Positions 16,273 through 24,161 of a DNA stretch of 36,848 bases are shown here, piece after piece (position 1 is the stretch's first letter; each line of letters starts with the position of its first letter). The notes under the pieces were generated by a model. That model was not told where the DNA came from. It saw only the letters and a list, made by a program, of their open reading frames with translations, and searched no databases. Made by a program: the position numbers and the translations under genes. The stretch is from Clostridia bacterium (GTDB lineage Bacteria > Bacillota > Clostridia > Lutisporales > Lutisporaceae): positions 1 to 36,848 of the forward strand of contig DASPIR010000007.1 of assembly GCA_035628995.1 (NCBI GenBank). Reading direction: 5' to 3'.

Positions 16273-17760
16273 ATGTATTTTTTAGGTATTGATTTGGGAA
16301 CCTCATCCGTTAAGGTATTAGCTGCAAATGATAATAATGAGATCCTTGGGGATGTGACTAAGGAGTACCCTGTATATTTTCCTCAGGACAAATGGGCACA
16401 GCAAGACCCAACTGATTGGTGGAAGCAAACGGTTATAGCTATCAAAGAATTGATGCATAACCTGAATATTCCTAATGACCAAGTGCGTGCAATCGGCTTC
16501 AGCGGACAAATGCATGGGTTGGTCGCATTAGGTGCCCAAAATGAGGTTTTAACACCGGCGATTTTGTGGTGTGATCAGAGAACACAGGCGGAATGTGATG
16601 AAATAACGGCTTTTTTTGGACAGGATAAACTGAGTCGCTGTACAGGAAACAAAGCATTGACTGGCTTTACAGCGCCCAAGATTTTATGGGTCAAAAAGAA
16701 TTTACCGGAGGTCTTTGCTAAGATTAGGCACATTCTGCTGCCAAAGGATTATGTTCGGTTCATGCTGACAGGCGATTACGCCACGGATGTATCCGATGCT
16801 TCCGGAATGCTTCTGCTTGATGTAAGAAACAGACGGTGGGCACAGGAAATGCTAGACTTTCTGGAGATAAATGAATCGCAGCTGCCTATACTATATGAAT
16901 CCTATGAAGTGACAGGTGTTGTTACGGAGCCGGTGAAAGCTGAATTGGGTTTAAAGGGCGAGATTCTTGTTGTCGGAGGCGCAGGTGATCAAGCAGCCGG
17001 TGCGATAGGAACTGGAACTGTCAAAGACGGGATTGTTTCTATAACACTGGGAACCTCCGGTGTCGTCTTTGCAGCACACGAATTCTTTGCGGTTGATGAA
17101 AAGAATAGGTTGCATGCCTTCTGCCATGCCAATGGGAAATATCATTCAATGGGCGTAATGCTATCAGCAGCAAACTGTTTGAAATGGTGGGCGGAGACGA
17201 TTCATCCCAGTGTTGGCTTTGACACATTGCTGGAAGAAGCGGCAAATACTGAGCCTGGAAGTAGTCGGACTGTTTTTTTGCCTTATCTTATGGGGGAAAG
17301 AACGCCTTACTCTGATCCTGATGCAAAAGGCTGCTTTGTAGGAATGTCAACGACGACAACGAGAGGGCATATGACGAGAGCGGTCTTGGAGGGTGTTGCA
17401 TTTGGATTATTTGACTCATTAAGAATATTAGAAGAGCTTGAGGTTCCAATTAAGCAGGTACGCGTTATCGGTGGCGGCGCCAAGAGTGCTTTATGGAAAC
17501 AAATCCTGGCAGATGTATTTTCCCTTGAGATTCAAGAAATCAATACCAATCAAGGGGGGGCATTGGGAGCGGCAATCTTGGCTGCTGTTGGCGCTAAACG
17601 GTACGCAACTGTTGATGAAGGGTGCAATGCTATGATTAAAGTTGTAAATAGGACCAACCCTATTCGTGAAAATGTGGAGAGATATAAAAGCATATATCCC
17701 CTTTATGTTGATTTATATTCAGACTTGAAAAAATGGTTTGAAAAGAGTGCTAGAATCTAG
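16273..17760 (+). CDS. xylB: Xylulokinase
   Basis: 495 residues, FGGY carbohydrate kinase family. It phosphorylates D-xylulose to xylulose 5-phosphate for the pentose phosphate pathway. Motifs: FLGIDLGTSSVKVLA (phosphate 1), GFSGQMHGLV and WCDQRT (substrate site, residues 80-103), GGAGDQAAGAIGTG (about 236-249), ITLGTSGVV (about 258-266) and VRVIGGGAKSALWKQILADV (adenosine/FGGY signature). ATG 16273 has TGGAGGGGTAAT directly upstream. Last gene of the operon, 49 bases after xylR, ended by the hairpin at 17768-17803. No xylose transporter gene is seen nearby, so uptake must be encoded elsewhere. Confidence 0.96.
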   Translation: MYFLGIDLGTSSVKVLAANDNNEILGDVTKEYPVYFPQDKWAQQDPTDWWKQTVIAIKELMHNLNIPNDQVRAIGFSGQMHGLVALGAQNEVLTPAILWCDQRTQAECDEITAFFGQDKLSRCTGNKALTGFTAPKILWVKKNLPEVFAKIRHILLPKDYVRFMLTGDYATDVSDASGMLLLDVRNRRWAQEMLDFLEINESQLPILYESYEVTGVVTEPVKAELGLKGEILVVGGAGDQAAGAIGTGTVKDGIVSITLGTSGVVFAAHEFFAVDEKNRLHAFCHANGKYHSMGVMLSAANCLKWWAETIHPSVGFDTLLEEAANTEPGSSRTVFLPYLMGERTPYSDPDAKGCFVGMSTTTTRGHMTRAVLEGVAFGLFDSLRILEELEVPIKQVRVIGGGAKSALWKQILADVFSLEIQEINTNQGGALGAAILAAVGAKRYATVDEGCNAMIKVVNRTNPIRENVERYKSIYPLYVDLYSDLKKWFEKSARI

Positions 17761-17767
17761 AAAAGGA

Positions 17768-17812
17768 GTGTCTCGAATAGGAATTGAATTCGGTTCGAGA
17801 CACCATTATTAT
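17768..17812 (+). terminator. Terminator of the xylose operon
   Basis: GTGTCTCGAA (17768-17777) pairs perfectly with TTCGAGACAC (17794-17803), followed by CATTATTATTAT. The loop is 16 bases. Confidence 0.7.
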
Positions 17813-17902
17813 TATGAATGACAGGGCTTTCATTTTTACATTTATAAGAGTTATAATAATTAAGAATAAAGAAGTTCAATTCATAGACGGAGGATGGGGT
17901 TA

Positions 17903-19006
17903 ATGAAGAAATCAAAGGTTGTTTTTACTAATATGAGAACTAAACCTGGGATGGGTATACTCGATAAGCTGGAGAGGGTTGTAAAAGAAGCGGGTATGAG
18001 TAGTATAGATTTTAAAGACAAGTTTACAGCGATAAAAATCCATTTGGGTGAGCCTGGAAATCTCGCATACATAAGACCTAATTATGCTGCCGTTATTGTA
18101 AGAATTATAAAGGAACTAGGTGGTATGCCATTTTTAACTGATTCAAACACCCTTTATACCGGAGGTAGATCTAACGCTGTAGACCATTTGCAGTCGGCAA
18201 TGGAAAATGGCTTTAATAGTATACAAACAGGCTGCAACGTCATAATTGCTGACGGGTTGAAAGGAACAGATTATAGAGAGATAGAAATTAATCAAAAGCA
18301 CTGCAAAACTGCTAAAATAGGAACTGCAATAGCTGATGCTGATATAATTGTTTCAATGAATCATTTCAAAGGTCATGAGATGACAGGGTTTGGAGGAGCA
18401 ATTAAGAATATTGGGATGGGATCCGGTTCAAGAGGGGGAAAGCTTGAAATGCATTCAGCCTCAAAGCCGGTAATCAATAAGGAAAACTGTGCAAGCTGCG
18501 GACAATGTATAAAAAGCTGCGCTCAAAAGGCTATAAAGTTTGTTGATAAAAAGGCAGATATCAATTTTGACGCATGTGTTGGGTGCGGGCAATGTGTTGC
18601 AGTATGCAGATTCGATGCAGCTGAAGTTAAATGGGATGAAGCGGCTGATACGGCTAATGAAAAGATTTCAGAATATGCTTATGCTGTTATTAATGGGAAA
18701 CCTTCATTTCATATAAATTTCATAATGAATGTGTCACCGTACTGTGATTGCTGGGATACTAATGACTTGGCAATAGTGCCTGATATTGGTATTGCAGCAT
18801 CCTTTGATCCGATTGCTTTAGATAAAGCCTGTGTAGATATGGTAAATGCTGCGCAAGTGGTAAAGGGCTCTGTTCTGGAGGATAAGCATTATCATCAAGG
18901 AGATAAATTCAGTCATATTCACAGCAATACTGATTGGAAAACCGGACTTAAACATGGTGAAGAAATAGGACTTGGTACTATGGAGTATGAATTAATAACA
19001 TTATAA
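17903..19006 (+). CDS. DUF362 protein with C-terminal double 4Fe-4S ferredoxin domain
   Basis: 367 residues. The N-terminal DUF362 region (about 1-185) includes FTAIKIHLGEPGN and IVSMNHFKGHEMTGFGGAIK with NIGMG. Two ferredoxin motifs follow, CASCGQCIKSCAQKAIKF and CVGCGQCVAVCRFDAAEV. A C-terminal extension continues DUF362-like sequence (IMNVSPYCDCWDTNDLAIVP, ASFDPIALDKACVDM). The family is widespread in anaerobes and its reaction is unknown; it is probably a cytosolic redox protein. ATG 17903 is preferred: GGAGG at 17889-17893 touches the earlier ATG 17894 but is 9 bases from 17903. It is a single-gene unit convergent with the SIMPL gene. Confidence 0.88.
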   Translation: MKKSKVVFTNMRTKPGMGILDKLERVVKEAGMSSIDFKDKFTAIKIHLGEPGNLAYIRPNYAAVIVRIIKELGGMPFLTDSNTLYTGGRSNAVDHLQSAMENGFNSIQTGCNVIIADGLKGTDYREIEINQKHCKTAKIGTAIADADIIVSMNHFKGHEMTGFGGAIKNIGMGSGSRGGKLEMHSASKPVINKENCASCGQCIKSCAQKAIKFVDKKADINFDACVGCGQCVAVCRFDAAEVKWDEAADTANEKISEYAYAVINGKPSFHINFIMNVSPYCDCWDTNDLAIVPDIGIAASFDPIALDKACVDMVNAAQVVKGSVLEDKHYHQGDKFSHIHSNTDWKTGLKHGEEIGLGTMEYELITL

Positions 19007-19008
19007 AT

Positions 19009-19029
19009 AAGTGTCAGCCTGTGTTCTTT
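19009..19029. repeat. Short relic of the GTGCC-type repeat
   Basis: AAGTGTCAGCCTGTGTTCTTT sits right before the terminator stem and resembles the arms at 3001 and 32488 in part. Weak on its own. Confidence 0.25.
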
Positions 19030-19030
19030 A

Positions 19031-19075
19031 AAAGAGCCGATAAATCCTTAAAATGGATTTATCGGCTCTTTATTA
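19031..19075. terminator. Bidirectional terminator between DUF362 and SIMPL genes
   Basis: AAAGAGCCGATAAATCC (19031-19047) pairs perfectly over 17 bp with GGATTTATCGGCTCTTT (19055-19071). T-rich sequence follows on the plus strand, and TTTAAAGAAC on the minus strand. Confidence 0.85.
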
Positions 19076-19087
19076 TAGGTGGGACTA

Positions 19088-19828
19088 CTAATATGCGTAA
19101 ACTAAGCCTACTGATGCTCTTATTTCCAATTCTCCGGAAGAAATGCTTGTCGCAGGTGCTGCAGCAACGCCGGATTTTACACTATCCATACTTGTATACA
19201 TTATTGGAGGATTGTAACCGCCGCCGGTTTCATTAATCTGTGATGGCATATCTATCTTAATTCCAAACTGTTTTGCCAATACATCAGCCTTTGCTTTTGC
19301 CTTAACTGTTGCATTCGCGAGAGCCTGCAGATAATATTTATCAGGATCGGCTACTGTAAAGCGGATATTAGAAACTGTGTTTGCTTCATTTGCTGTTACT
19401 GCATCAATAGCAGCTCCAACTTTTGAAATATCTCTGATTGTTACTTCCAAAGTATTAATTACTCTATAGCCTGTTACATAGGAACGTTGATCTTTTTCAG
19501 AATATGTCTCAATGGGATAGATTGTATACTGGGAAGTTTTAATATCTGAATCTGCAATTTTAAGATCTTTTAATACTTGCATAACCTTATTCATTTTTGT
19601 TGCATTCTCCTGCTGAGCCACTTTTGAGCTTTTATTTTCTGTTTGAACACCAACATTGATGTAAACCATATCCGGTTTCACTTTTACGATGCCCTCTGAA
19701 CTAACTGAAATTGTTTTCTGCGGCACTTTCGGGTCATCAGCGTTGCCAATTAGCGAAAACCCGCTGGCTATTGTTCCAAATGTAAATACAAATGCTAAAG
19801 CAGCTATTAACATAATCTTTTTACTCAT
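19088..19828 (-). CDS. Secreted SIMPL-domain (DUF541) protein
   Basis: 246 residues. The signal sequence MSKKIMLIAALAFVFTFGTI is followed by the SIMPL domain (ISVSSEGIVKVKPDMVYINV; TGYRVINTLEVTIRDISKVG; LANATVKAKAKADVLAKQFG). The family (BP26/YggE-like) forms periplasmic or surface oligomers linked to oxidative-stress tolerance, with unclear biochemistry. The start ATG 19828 is fixed by TTAGGAGGCTTTTAAA upstream on the minus strand. Monocistronic. Confidence 0.88.
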   Translation of the reverse strand: MSKKIMLIAALAFVFTFGTIASGFSLIGNADDPKVPQKTISVSSEGIVKVKPDMVYINVGVQTENKSSKVAQQENATKMNKVMQVLKDLKIADSDIKTSQYTIYPIETYSEKDQRSYVTGYRVINTLEVTIRDISKVGAAIDAVTANEANTVSNIRFTVADPDKYYLQALANATVKAKAKADVLAKQFGIKIDMPSQINETGGGYNPPIMYTSMDSVKSGVAAAPATSISSGELEIRASVGLVYAY

Positions 19829-20048
19829 TTTAAAAGCCTCCTAATATTTTTAATTGTTATGCTATTTTGACGTAGAGTATAGTACATAAGTTCCAATGAC
19901 AAAGGAAAAAGATGAACGTGCGGGGTAGAATTTGTCGGAATTTGCGAACGAAAGCTGAAAAGAGGGACAAGTTTATAGAGGTATTTTTTTGAAATTAATA
20001 GAAAATTATGAGTTATAGAAAGTAATACTTTAGGGAGAGGTCGTAATT

Positions 20049-21302
20049 ATGACATTTAAAGATTTACCGGGAAATATTAAAGTGAGGCTGTTTACATCCT
20101 TCTACACAAGGATTGTATATGTATCTGTAATGCCCTTCATGGCATTGTTTTTCTCAGACCGCTTGGGCAAAGTCTTTGCAGGGACGTTTCTATTGGTTAC
20201 CACACTAGCCAGTTTTATTTTCAGGCTTTGGGGCGGGTATATTGCTGATAGGACTAGACGAAAGACAGTATTGGTTGCGTCGAATATTGCTGGTTCGGTG
20301 CTGATGGTATTAATGACTATATGCTTGCTTCCTTCCAATGACTTCATCTACGTATTCGCAGCCCTGTATCTTATTTGGAGCATAGTTAGCAGCATGGGTG
20401 GTCCGGCAATGAACGCCCTTATTCTCGACTCTACAGATACGGAGAATCGAAAGAGAGTCTATGTTATCAGCTATTGGCTGGATAATATCTCAGTATCTGT
20501 GGGTATTGCTCTCGGTGGTCTCATGTATAAGAATCATCGGCTGGAGTTGTTCGCAATGCTGTCTCTGGCGCTAACCATTACTTCCTTGATATTTATATTC
20601 TTCTTGAAGGATAATCAGGTGAACCTGCTAGAGAGAACTCATATAAACCCATTTCGTGATATATTATCGAATTATGCTACTGCCGTCCGAGATAAGAAGT
20701 ATCTAAAGTACGTTATAGGGTTGATTTTCTTCTTTTCAGCAGAGTTTGCCGTATCAAATTATATTGGTATTCGGCTAAAGGAGACATTCCATCCTGTGAG
20801 CTTTTTAGGATTGCAGATAGACGGAGTGCGGATGATGAGTGCTATTACCATTGAAAATACTCTAGTAGTTATTTCTTTGACCTTTCTGATCAGTTCCCTG
20901 GTGGAACGGGTTCCAAAACCAAAGGCTTACATACTTGGGATAATGTTTTACGGGCTGGGTTATGCTGCGTTAAATGTGGTCAACACCTGGTACGGAGTGT
21001 TGTTATTTGGATTGTTTGCAGTATTAGGAGAGCTGATATGCGTGCCAATACATATGACAGAACAGGCGAGGCTTATTCCCGATGATAAAAGGGCTTCTTA
21101 TATAGCTTTCGGATCGTTATCTTTCAGTGGCGGAGACATGTTAGGCAGGCTCGGCATTGTTCTGGGAGCATACCTTATAGCTCCTATGATGGCAATATAT
21201 ACTGGATGTGTTGTAGCTCTGGGGGCATTCTTAGTTTCTGCCTCATTTTTTAGGGAAGAGCAAAAAAATGTGAAAGACATAGATGCCGGGTACGATGTTT
21301 AG
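20049..21302 (+). CDS. MFS transporter (MdtH-like multidrug exporter group)
   Basis: 417 residues and about 12 membrane helices. MFS motif A appears between helices 2 and 3 as GGYIADRTRRKTVL, and a related loop occurs in the second half. The layout resembles MdtH/YfcJ-type drug exporters, and the substrate is unknown. The start ATG 20049 follows GGGAGAGGTCGTAATT. It converges on the DUF2382 gene with only 7 bases between stops and no obvious terminator in between, so transcripts may overlap. The 220-base upstream gap (19829-20048) shows no regulator or leader that I can identify. Confidence 0.85.
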   Translation: MTFKDLPGNIKVRLFTSFYTRIVYVSVMPFMALFFSDRLGKVFAGTFLLVTTLASFIFRLWGGYIADRTRRKTVLVASNIAGSVLMVLMTICLLPSNDFIYVFAALYLIWSIVSSMGGPAMNALILDSTDTENRKRVYVISYWLDNISVSVGIALGGLMYKNHRLELFAMLSLALTITSLIFIFFLKDNQVNLLERTHINPFRDILSNYATAVRDKKYLKYVIGLIFFFSAEFAVSNYIGIRLKETFHPVSFLGLQIDGVRMMSAITIENTLVVISLTFLISSLVERVPKPKAYILGIMFYGLGYAALNVVNTWYGVLLFGLFAVLGELICVPIHMTEQARLIPDDKRASYIAFGSLSFSGGDMLGRLGIVLGAYLIAPMMAIYTGCVVALGAFLVSASFFREEQKNVKDIDAGYDV

Positions 21303-21309
21303 ATGGTAT

Positions 21310-21720
21310 TTACTCATTATCATGAACTTTCACATCTCCAAGGGTTTCAACATGGAGCTTTTCTTTTTTTAGGATCTCTTCAATATGTTGGGTTTCCTGG
21401 AATTGACGCCTGTAAACAGAAACATCCTCTAGTTTTACAAGATGCTTGACAACTTCTATGCGTTCTTCACTTATAGGGATTCGGATTACCTCAGTATGAC
21501 TATTTTTATCACTGGAAGCCTCAACATTAGCAGTTTTCTTTTCTATTACAAGTTCCTCACGAGTTATGGGCACGATAATAGTCTTTTCCTCGTTAATAAC
21601 TTCCCTATGGACATCCACATTTCCGGTCTGTATCAATTCTTTAGAGATTTCCAGCTGTTCTTCTCGGAGCTTAAGCTTTTTGTAGTTTTTAGTTTTGTTG
21701 GAACGCTTTTTCTTTGACAT
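21310..21720 (-). CDS. DUF2382 (YsnF/AvaK-type) stress-associated protein, copy 2
   Basis: 136 residues. It has a Lys-rich N-terminus (KKKRSNKTKNYKKLKL), then two related beta-rich halves: REEQLEISKELIQTGNVDVH to ELVIEKK, and EERIEVVKHLVKLEDVSVYR to HVETLGDVKV. These match the DUF2382 consensus (LxEExLxVxKxxVxxGxVxxxKxVxxE). Bacillus YsnF is a general-stress protein of unknown mechanism. ATG 21720 is chosen over upstream starts because AGTATGGAGGAAACT precedes it. The upstream extension would be read through the terminator of the paralogue. Its sister gene is 75 bases upstream. Confidence 0.85.
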   Translation of the reverse strand: MSKKKRSNKTKNYKKLKLREEQLEISKELIQTGNVDVHREVINEEKTIIVPITREELVIEKKTANVEASSDKNSHTEVIRIPISEERIEVVKHLVKLEDVSVYRRQFQETQHIEEILKKEKLHVETLGDVKVHDNE

Positions 21721-21741
21721 AGTTTCCTCCATACTTCTTTG

Positions 21742-21780
21742 AAAAAACACCTCACAAGCCTCAGTGGCTATGGAGGTGCT
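21742..21780 (-). terminator. Terminator between the two DUF2382 genes
   Basis: On the minus strand AGCACCTCCATAGCC pairs with GGCTTGTGAGGTGT around ACTGA, then TTTTTT (plus-strand A-run 21742-21747). Partial read-through would set different levels of the two paralogues. Confidence 0.75.
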
Positions 21781-21795
21781 TCTTTTCATTATTTA

Positions 21796-22251
21796 TTAAC
21801 TAAGATCCTGAGTTGATTCATCAGTAACTACGTTTGTATCACCTTCAGTATTTATACGAGCTTCTTCTTTCTTAAGGGTTTCCTCTATATGTCTTGTCTC
21901 TTCAACCTCATGCTTGCGGGCTAATACTTCACCGGTTACGACTGTATGCTTAGCAACATCAACTTGTTCCTTGCTCACAGGAATACGTATTGTTTCTCCG
22001 GAACTGATAGGTGTATCGCTGCTCTCATTATTTATTGTTCTTCTCTCAATAATAACTTCCTCATGGGTAACTGGGACATCAACTGCCTTCTGTTCTTCCA
22101 CAACTTCTTTGCTTAAGGTTACTTCCCCTGCCTGTACTCTGCTTTTATTTACATCCAGTTCTTCTTGGCGAAGCTGGAGTCTTCCATCCTCTGCTGTCTC
22201 TTTTTCATTATTGTTATCATTATCTTGAAACATTCCCCAAAAATTTTTCAT
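21796..22251 (-). CDS. DUF2382 (YsnF/AvaK-type) stress-associated protein, copy 1
   Basis: 151 residues. An acidic Asn-rich lead (MFQDNDNNNEKETAEDG) precedes the two-part DUF2382 domain: REEQLEI-like LRQEELDVNKSRVQAGEVTL to VIIERR, and SKEQVDVAKHTVVTGEVLAR to TLKKEEARIN. It is a paralogue of the downstream gene, which has a basic rather than acidic N-terminus. ATG 22251 follows AAAACGGAGGTAGTT; an earlier start at 22293 has no ribosome site. Probably cytosolic. The role is not established beyond a likely stress link. Confidence 0.85.
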   Translation of the reverse strand: MKNFWGMFQDNDNNNEKETAEDGRLQLRQEELDVNKSRVQAGEVTLSKEVVEEQKAVDVPVTHEEVIIERRTINNESSDTPISSGETIRIPVSKEQVDVAKHTVVTGEVLARKHEVEETRHIEETLKKEEARINTEGDTNVVTDESTQDLS

Positions 22252-22415
22252 AACTACCTCCGTTTTTATAGAGATTTCAAGCTGATTGAGCATGATGTGC
22301 TTTATTATTTTTCCCTATAAAAATCGCAATATCCGCAAATAGAAATAATATAGAAGTAAATTAAAACCAGTTTGTGCAGACTAGCTTTAATAGCTAAATT
22401 TTTTTTAATAACAAA

Positions 22416-22440
22416 GAAAAAGAGTAGCCGAAGCTACCCT
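22416..22440 (-). terminator. Tetraloop terminator of the 37-residue gene
   Basis: On the minus strand GGGTAGC-TTCG-GCTACTC followed by TTTTTCTTTG: a 7-bp stem with a UUCG loop and a U-tract, 17 bases after the stop codon at 22457. Confidence 0.85.
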
Positions 22441-22456
22441 TGTTTTAAGTCTTTAT

Positions 22457-22570
22457 CTACTTCTGGCGAGACTTGTTCATGAGCATTGAAGCTGCTGCTC
22501 CTAAACCTATCATACCTGCTACCATACCCATAGTTTTGGGTTTCATTAGCCTTCTGCGCATCATCAGCAT
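22457..22570 (-). CDS. Small methionine-rich hydrophobic protein (37 residues)
   Basis: Encodes MLMMRRRLMKPKTMGMVAGM followed by IGLGAAASMLMNKSRQK. ATG 22570 is preceded on the minus strand by AAGGGGAGTGATTCT and the gene ends in a textbook terminator, so it is probably real despite its size. It has a basic N-terminus, one short Gly/Ala/Met hydrophobic helix and a basic tail. This resembles small YtxH/DUF3918-like membrane-associated peptides of Firmicutes; the assignment is tentative. Nine of 37 residues are methionine. It lies upstream of the two stress-type DUF2382 genes on the same strand. Confidence 0.7.
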   Translation of the reverse strand: MLMMRRRLMKPKTMGMVAGMIGLGAAASMLMNKSRQK

Positions 22571-22669
22571 AGAATCACTCCCCTTATAGTAGAAATTTGA
22601 CTCAGTACTATAGTTTTCAAATGACATACACTTTATTCAGACTTGTTTCGAATTAAGCTTTGTATGGGA

Positions 22670-22719
22670 CATAATAAAAGGACAGGCAAATCCTTGGATT
22701 TACTTGTCCTTTTATTATG
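22670..22719. terminator. Terminator of the OFA-type MFS gene
   Basis: CATAATAAAAGGACA (22670-22684) pairs perfectly with TGTCCTTTTATTATG (22705-22719), with an inner AAATCC/GGATTT stem. It begins just after the minus-strand stop at 22724. Confidence 0.85.
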
Positions 22720-22723
22720 TAAA

Positions 22724-23974
22724 TTAAGCGACCTGCTCATCGATAAGCTTTTCTGCTGTTGCAGCTGTACTGATTGGCTTTGTAATTAAAGCGAGTACAA
22801 GCGCAACTGCAAGCAAACCTGCCGAGATCATATAGGCCAAATTATAAGCTCCTGTTCGGTCAACAACTATACCAGCGATGATTGGACCAATTATACCGGA
22901 GATTCCCCATGCAGTATATAATACGCCGTAGTTGCCTCCGAAGTTTTTGACTCCGTAATAATCTGCCACTACTGAAGGGAAGAGGCTGAGCAGTGCTCCG
23001 TAGCCTATACCTGCAAGGGCTGTCCCTATTGATATGGCTAATGGTGTAGAGTAGCCAGCAAACAAAGTCATATTTACACCTTGAAGTACAAAGACAATCA
23101 TCATCGTTCTTACGCGCCCGATTTTATCAGAAAGAAAACCAGCTGCAAGTCGGCCACAAGCATTGAATATAGCCAGCAACCCAACTAAATAGAAACCTTT
23201 TTCCCAATTTGCCTGTGTCTTTGCGATTGTCGCTATGTTGCCTATAATCATTAGACCAGCTGAAGATGCAAAGGCGAACATAAGCCAGAAAAAATAGAAT
23301 TGCTTTGTTTTGACCATTTCTTTCCAAGAGAAGTCTTTGGCAACTACCTTTACGGTTTTTGTTTCCGGTAAATTTGCTGGTGTTGGTGCAACATATCCTG
23401 ATGGAGGATTATTTATCAATTGGGCTACAGGTGTAGCAATGAGGAGGATGAAAATCCCCAATACAAGAAAAGTCCTGGATATGCCATAATTCTCTAATAA
23501 CATAGTAGTAAGGGGGGCAATGTATAGTGATGCCAATCCCATACCGCTTACTACAATGCCGGTTACCATACCTTTTTTAGAAGAATGAAACCATTTCAAT
23601 GCGGGGGGAGTTACAGAAGCATAAGCAAATCCGATACCTCCACCAGCCAGTATTCCAAATGTTATGATCAGCAGTGGTACGCTATGTATAAAACTTGATA
23701 GAATTAATCCTGTACCAGTAAAAATTGCACCTAAAGTTACTACTTTACGAGGGCCAATTTTATCCTGGAGTCTTCCTGCAAAAAGCAACGTAATAGCCCA
23801 GACGACTATTGCCACCGAGTATGGAAGTGAGGCATCGCTATTTGTCCAGTTCCAATCATGAACCAGAGCCTTTTTAATAACACTCCATGAATAAAGGACA
23901 CCCAACGTCAAGTTGATGCATAAGCCGGCAAAAAGAACCTTCCAGCCGTCTTTAATTGTTACATTCCTTTGCAT
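22724..23974 (-). CDS. OFA-family MFS transporter
   Basis: 416 residues and 12 membrane helices. The N-terminal GLCINLTLGVLYSWSVIKKA and FAGRLQDKIGPRKVV (motif A), plus FGILAGGGIGFAYASVTPPA, are typical of the oxalate/formate antiporter (OFA) group. That group also contains pyruvate and monocarboxylate carriers (YhjX type), so the substrate is open. The start ATG 23974 follows AAAACGGAGGTTTATT. Upstream on the same strand is a promoter with a 19-base spacer filled by a palindrome (24014-24044), the signature of activation by a MerR-family protein. Such a gene (24162) is divergent. Regulation by that protein is a strong inference. Confidence 0.88.
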   Translation of the reverse strand: MQRNVTIKDGWKVLFAGLCINLTLGVLYSWSVIKKALVHDWNWTNSDASLPYSVAIVVWAITLLFAGRLQDKIGPRKVVTLGAIFTGTGLILSSFIHSVPLLIITFGILAGGGIGFAYASVTPPALKWFHSSKKGMVTGIVVSGMGLASLYIAPLTTMLLENYGISRTFLVLGIFILLIATPVAQLINNPPSGYVAPTPANLPETKTVKVVAKDFSWKEMVKTKQFYFFWLMFAFASSAGLMIIGNIATIAKTQANWEKGFYLVGLLAIFNACGRLAAGFLSDKIGRVRTMMIVFVLQGVNMTLFAGYSTPLAISIGTALAGIGYGALLSLFPSVVADYYGVKNFGGNYGVLYTAWGISGIIGPIIAGIVVDRTGAYNLAYMISAGLLAVALVLALITKPISTAATAEKLIDEQVA

Positions 23975-24013
23975 AATAAACCTCCGTTTTTGTAGTTTTA
24001 GTACTATAAATGG

Positions 24014-24044
24014 ATTATAAACCCTTGAGTAACTCCAAGGTCAA
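24014..24044 (-). promoter_or_regulatory. MerR-type promoter driving the OFA transporter
   Basis: Minus strand: TTGACC (24044-24039), a 19-base spacer, TATAAT (24019-24014). The imperfect palindrome CCTTGAGTAACTCCAAGG (24023-24040, plus strand) occupies the spacer. Over-long 19-base spacers with an internal dyad are the hallmark of promoters untwisted by MerR-family activators. Confidence 0.8.
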
Positions 24045-24063
24045 TATGAAGTATTCTAAAATG

Positions 24064-24092
24064 TTGTAAACAGAAGGGGCCTGCGGTATAAT
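24064..24092 (+). promoter_or_regulatory. Promoter of the MerR-family regulator gene
   Basis: TTGTAA (24064-24069), a 17-base spacer, TATAAT (24087-24092). It is back-to-back with the MerR-type promoter, so a regulator bound at 24023-24040 could also affect its own expression. Confidence 0.6.
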
Positions 24093-24161
24093 TACTTCTA
24101 ACTGGTGCAGCCGCTAGTTAATAATCCTTTAAGTGCGGAAAGGAGATATTCGAATAGATTT

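Noticed and set aside
22382-22408. Plus-strand hairpin TAGCT/AGCTA followed by eight T
   Set aside because: No plus-strand gene precedes it and the stem is only 5 bp. It is probably chance in AT-rich DNA.
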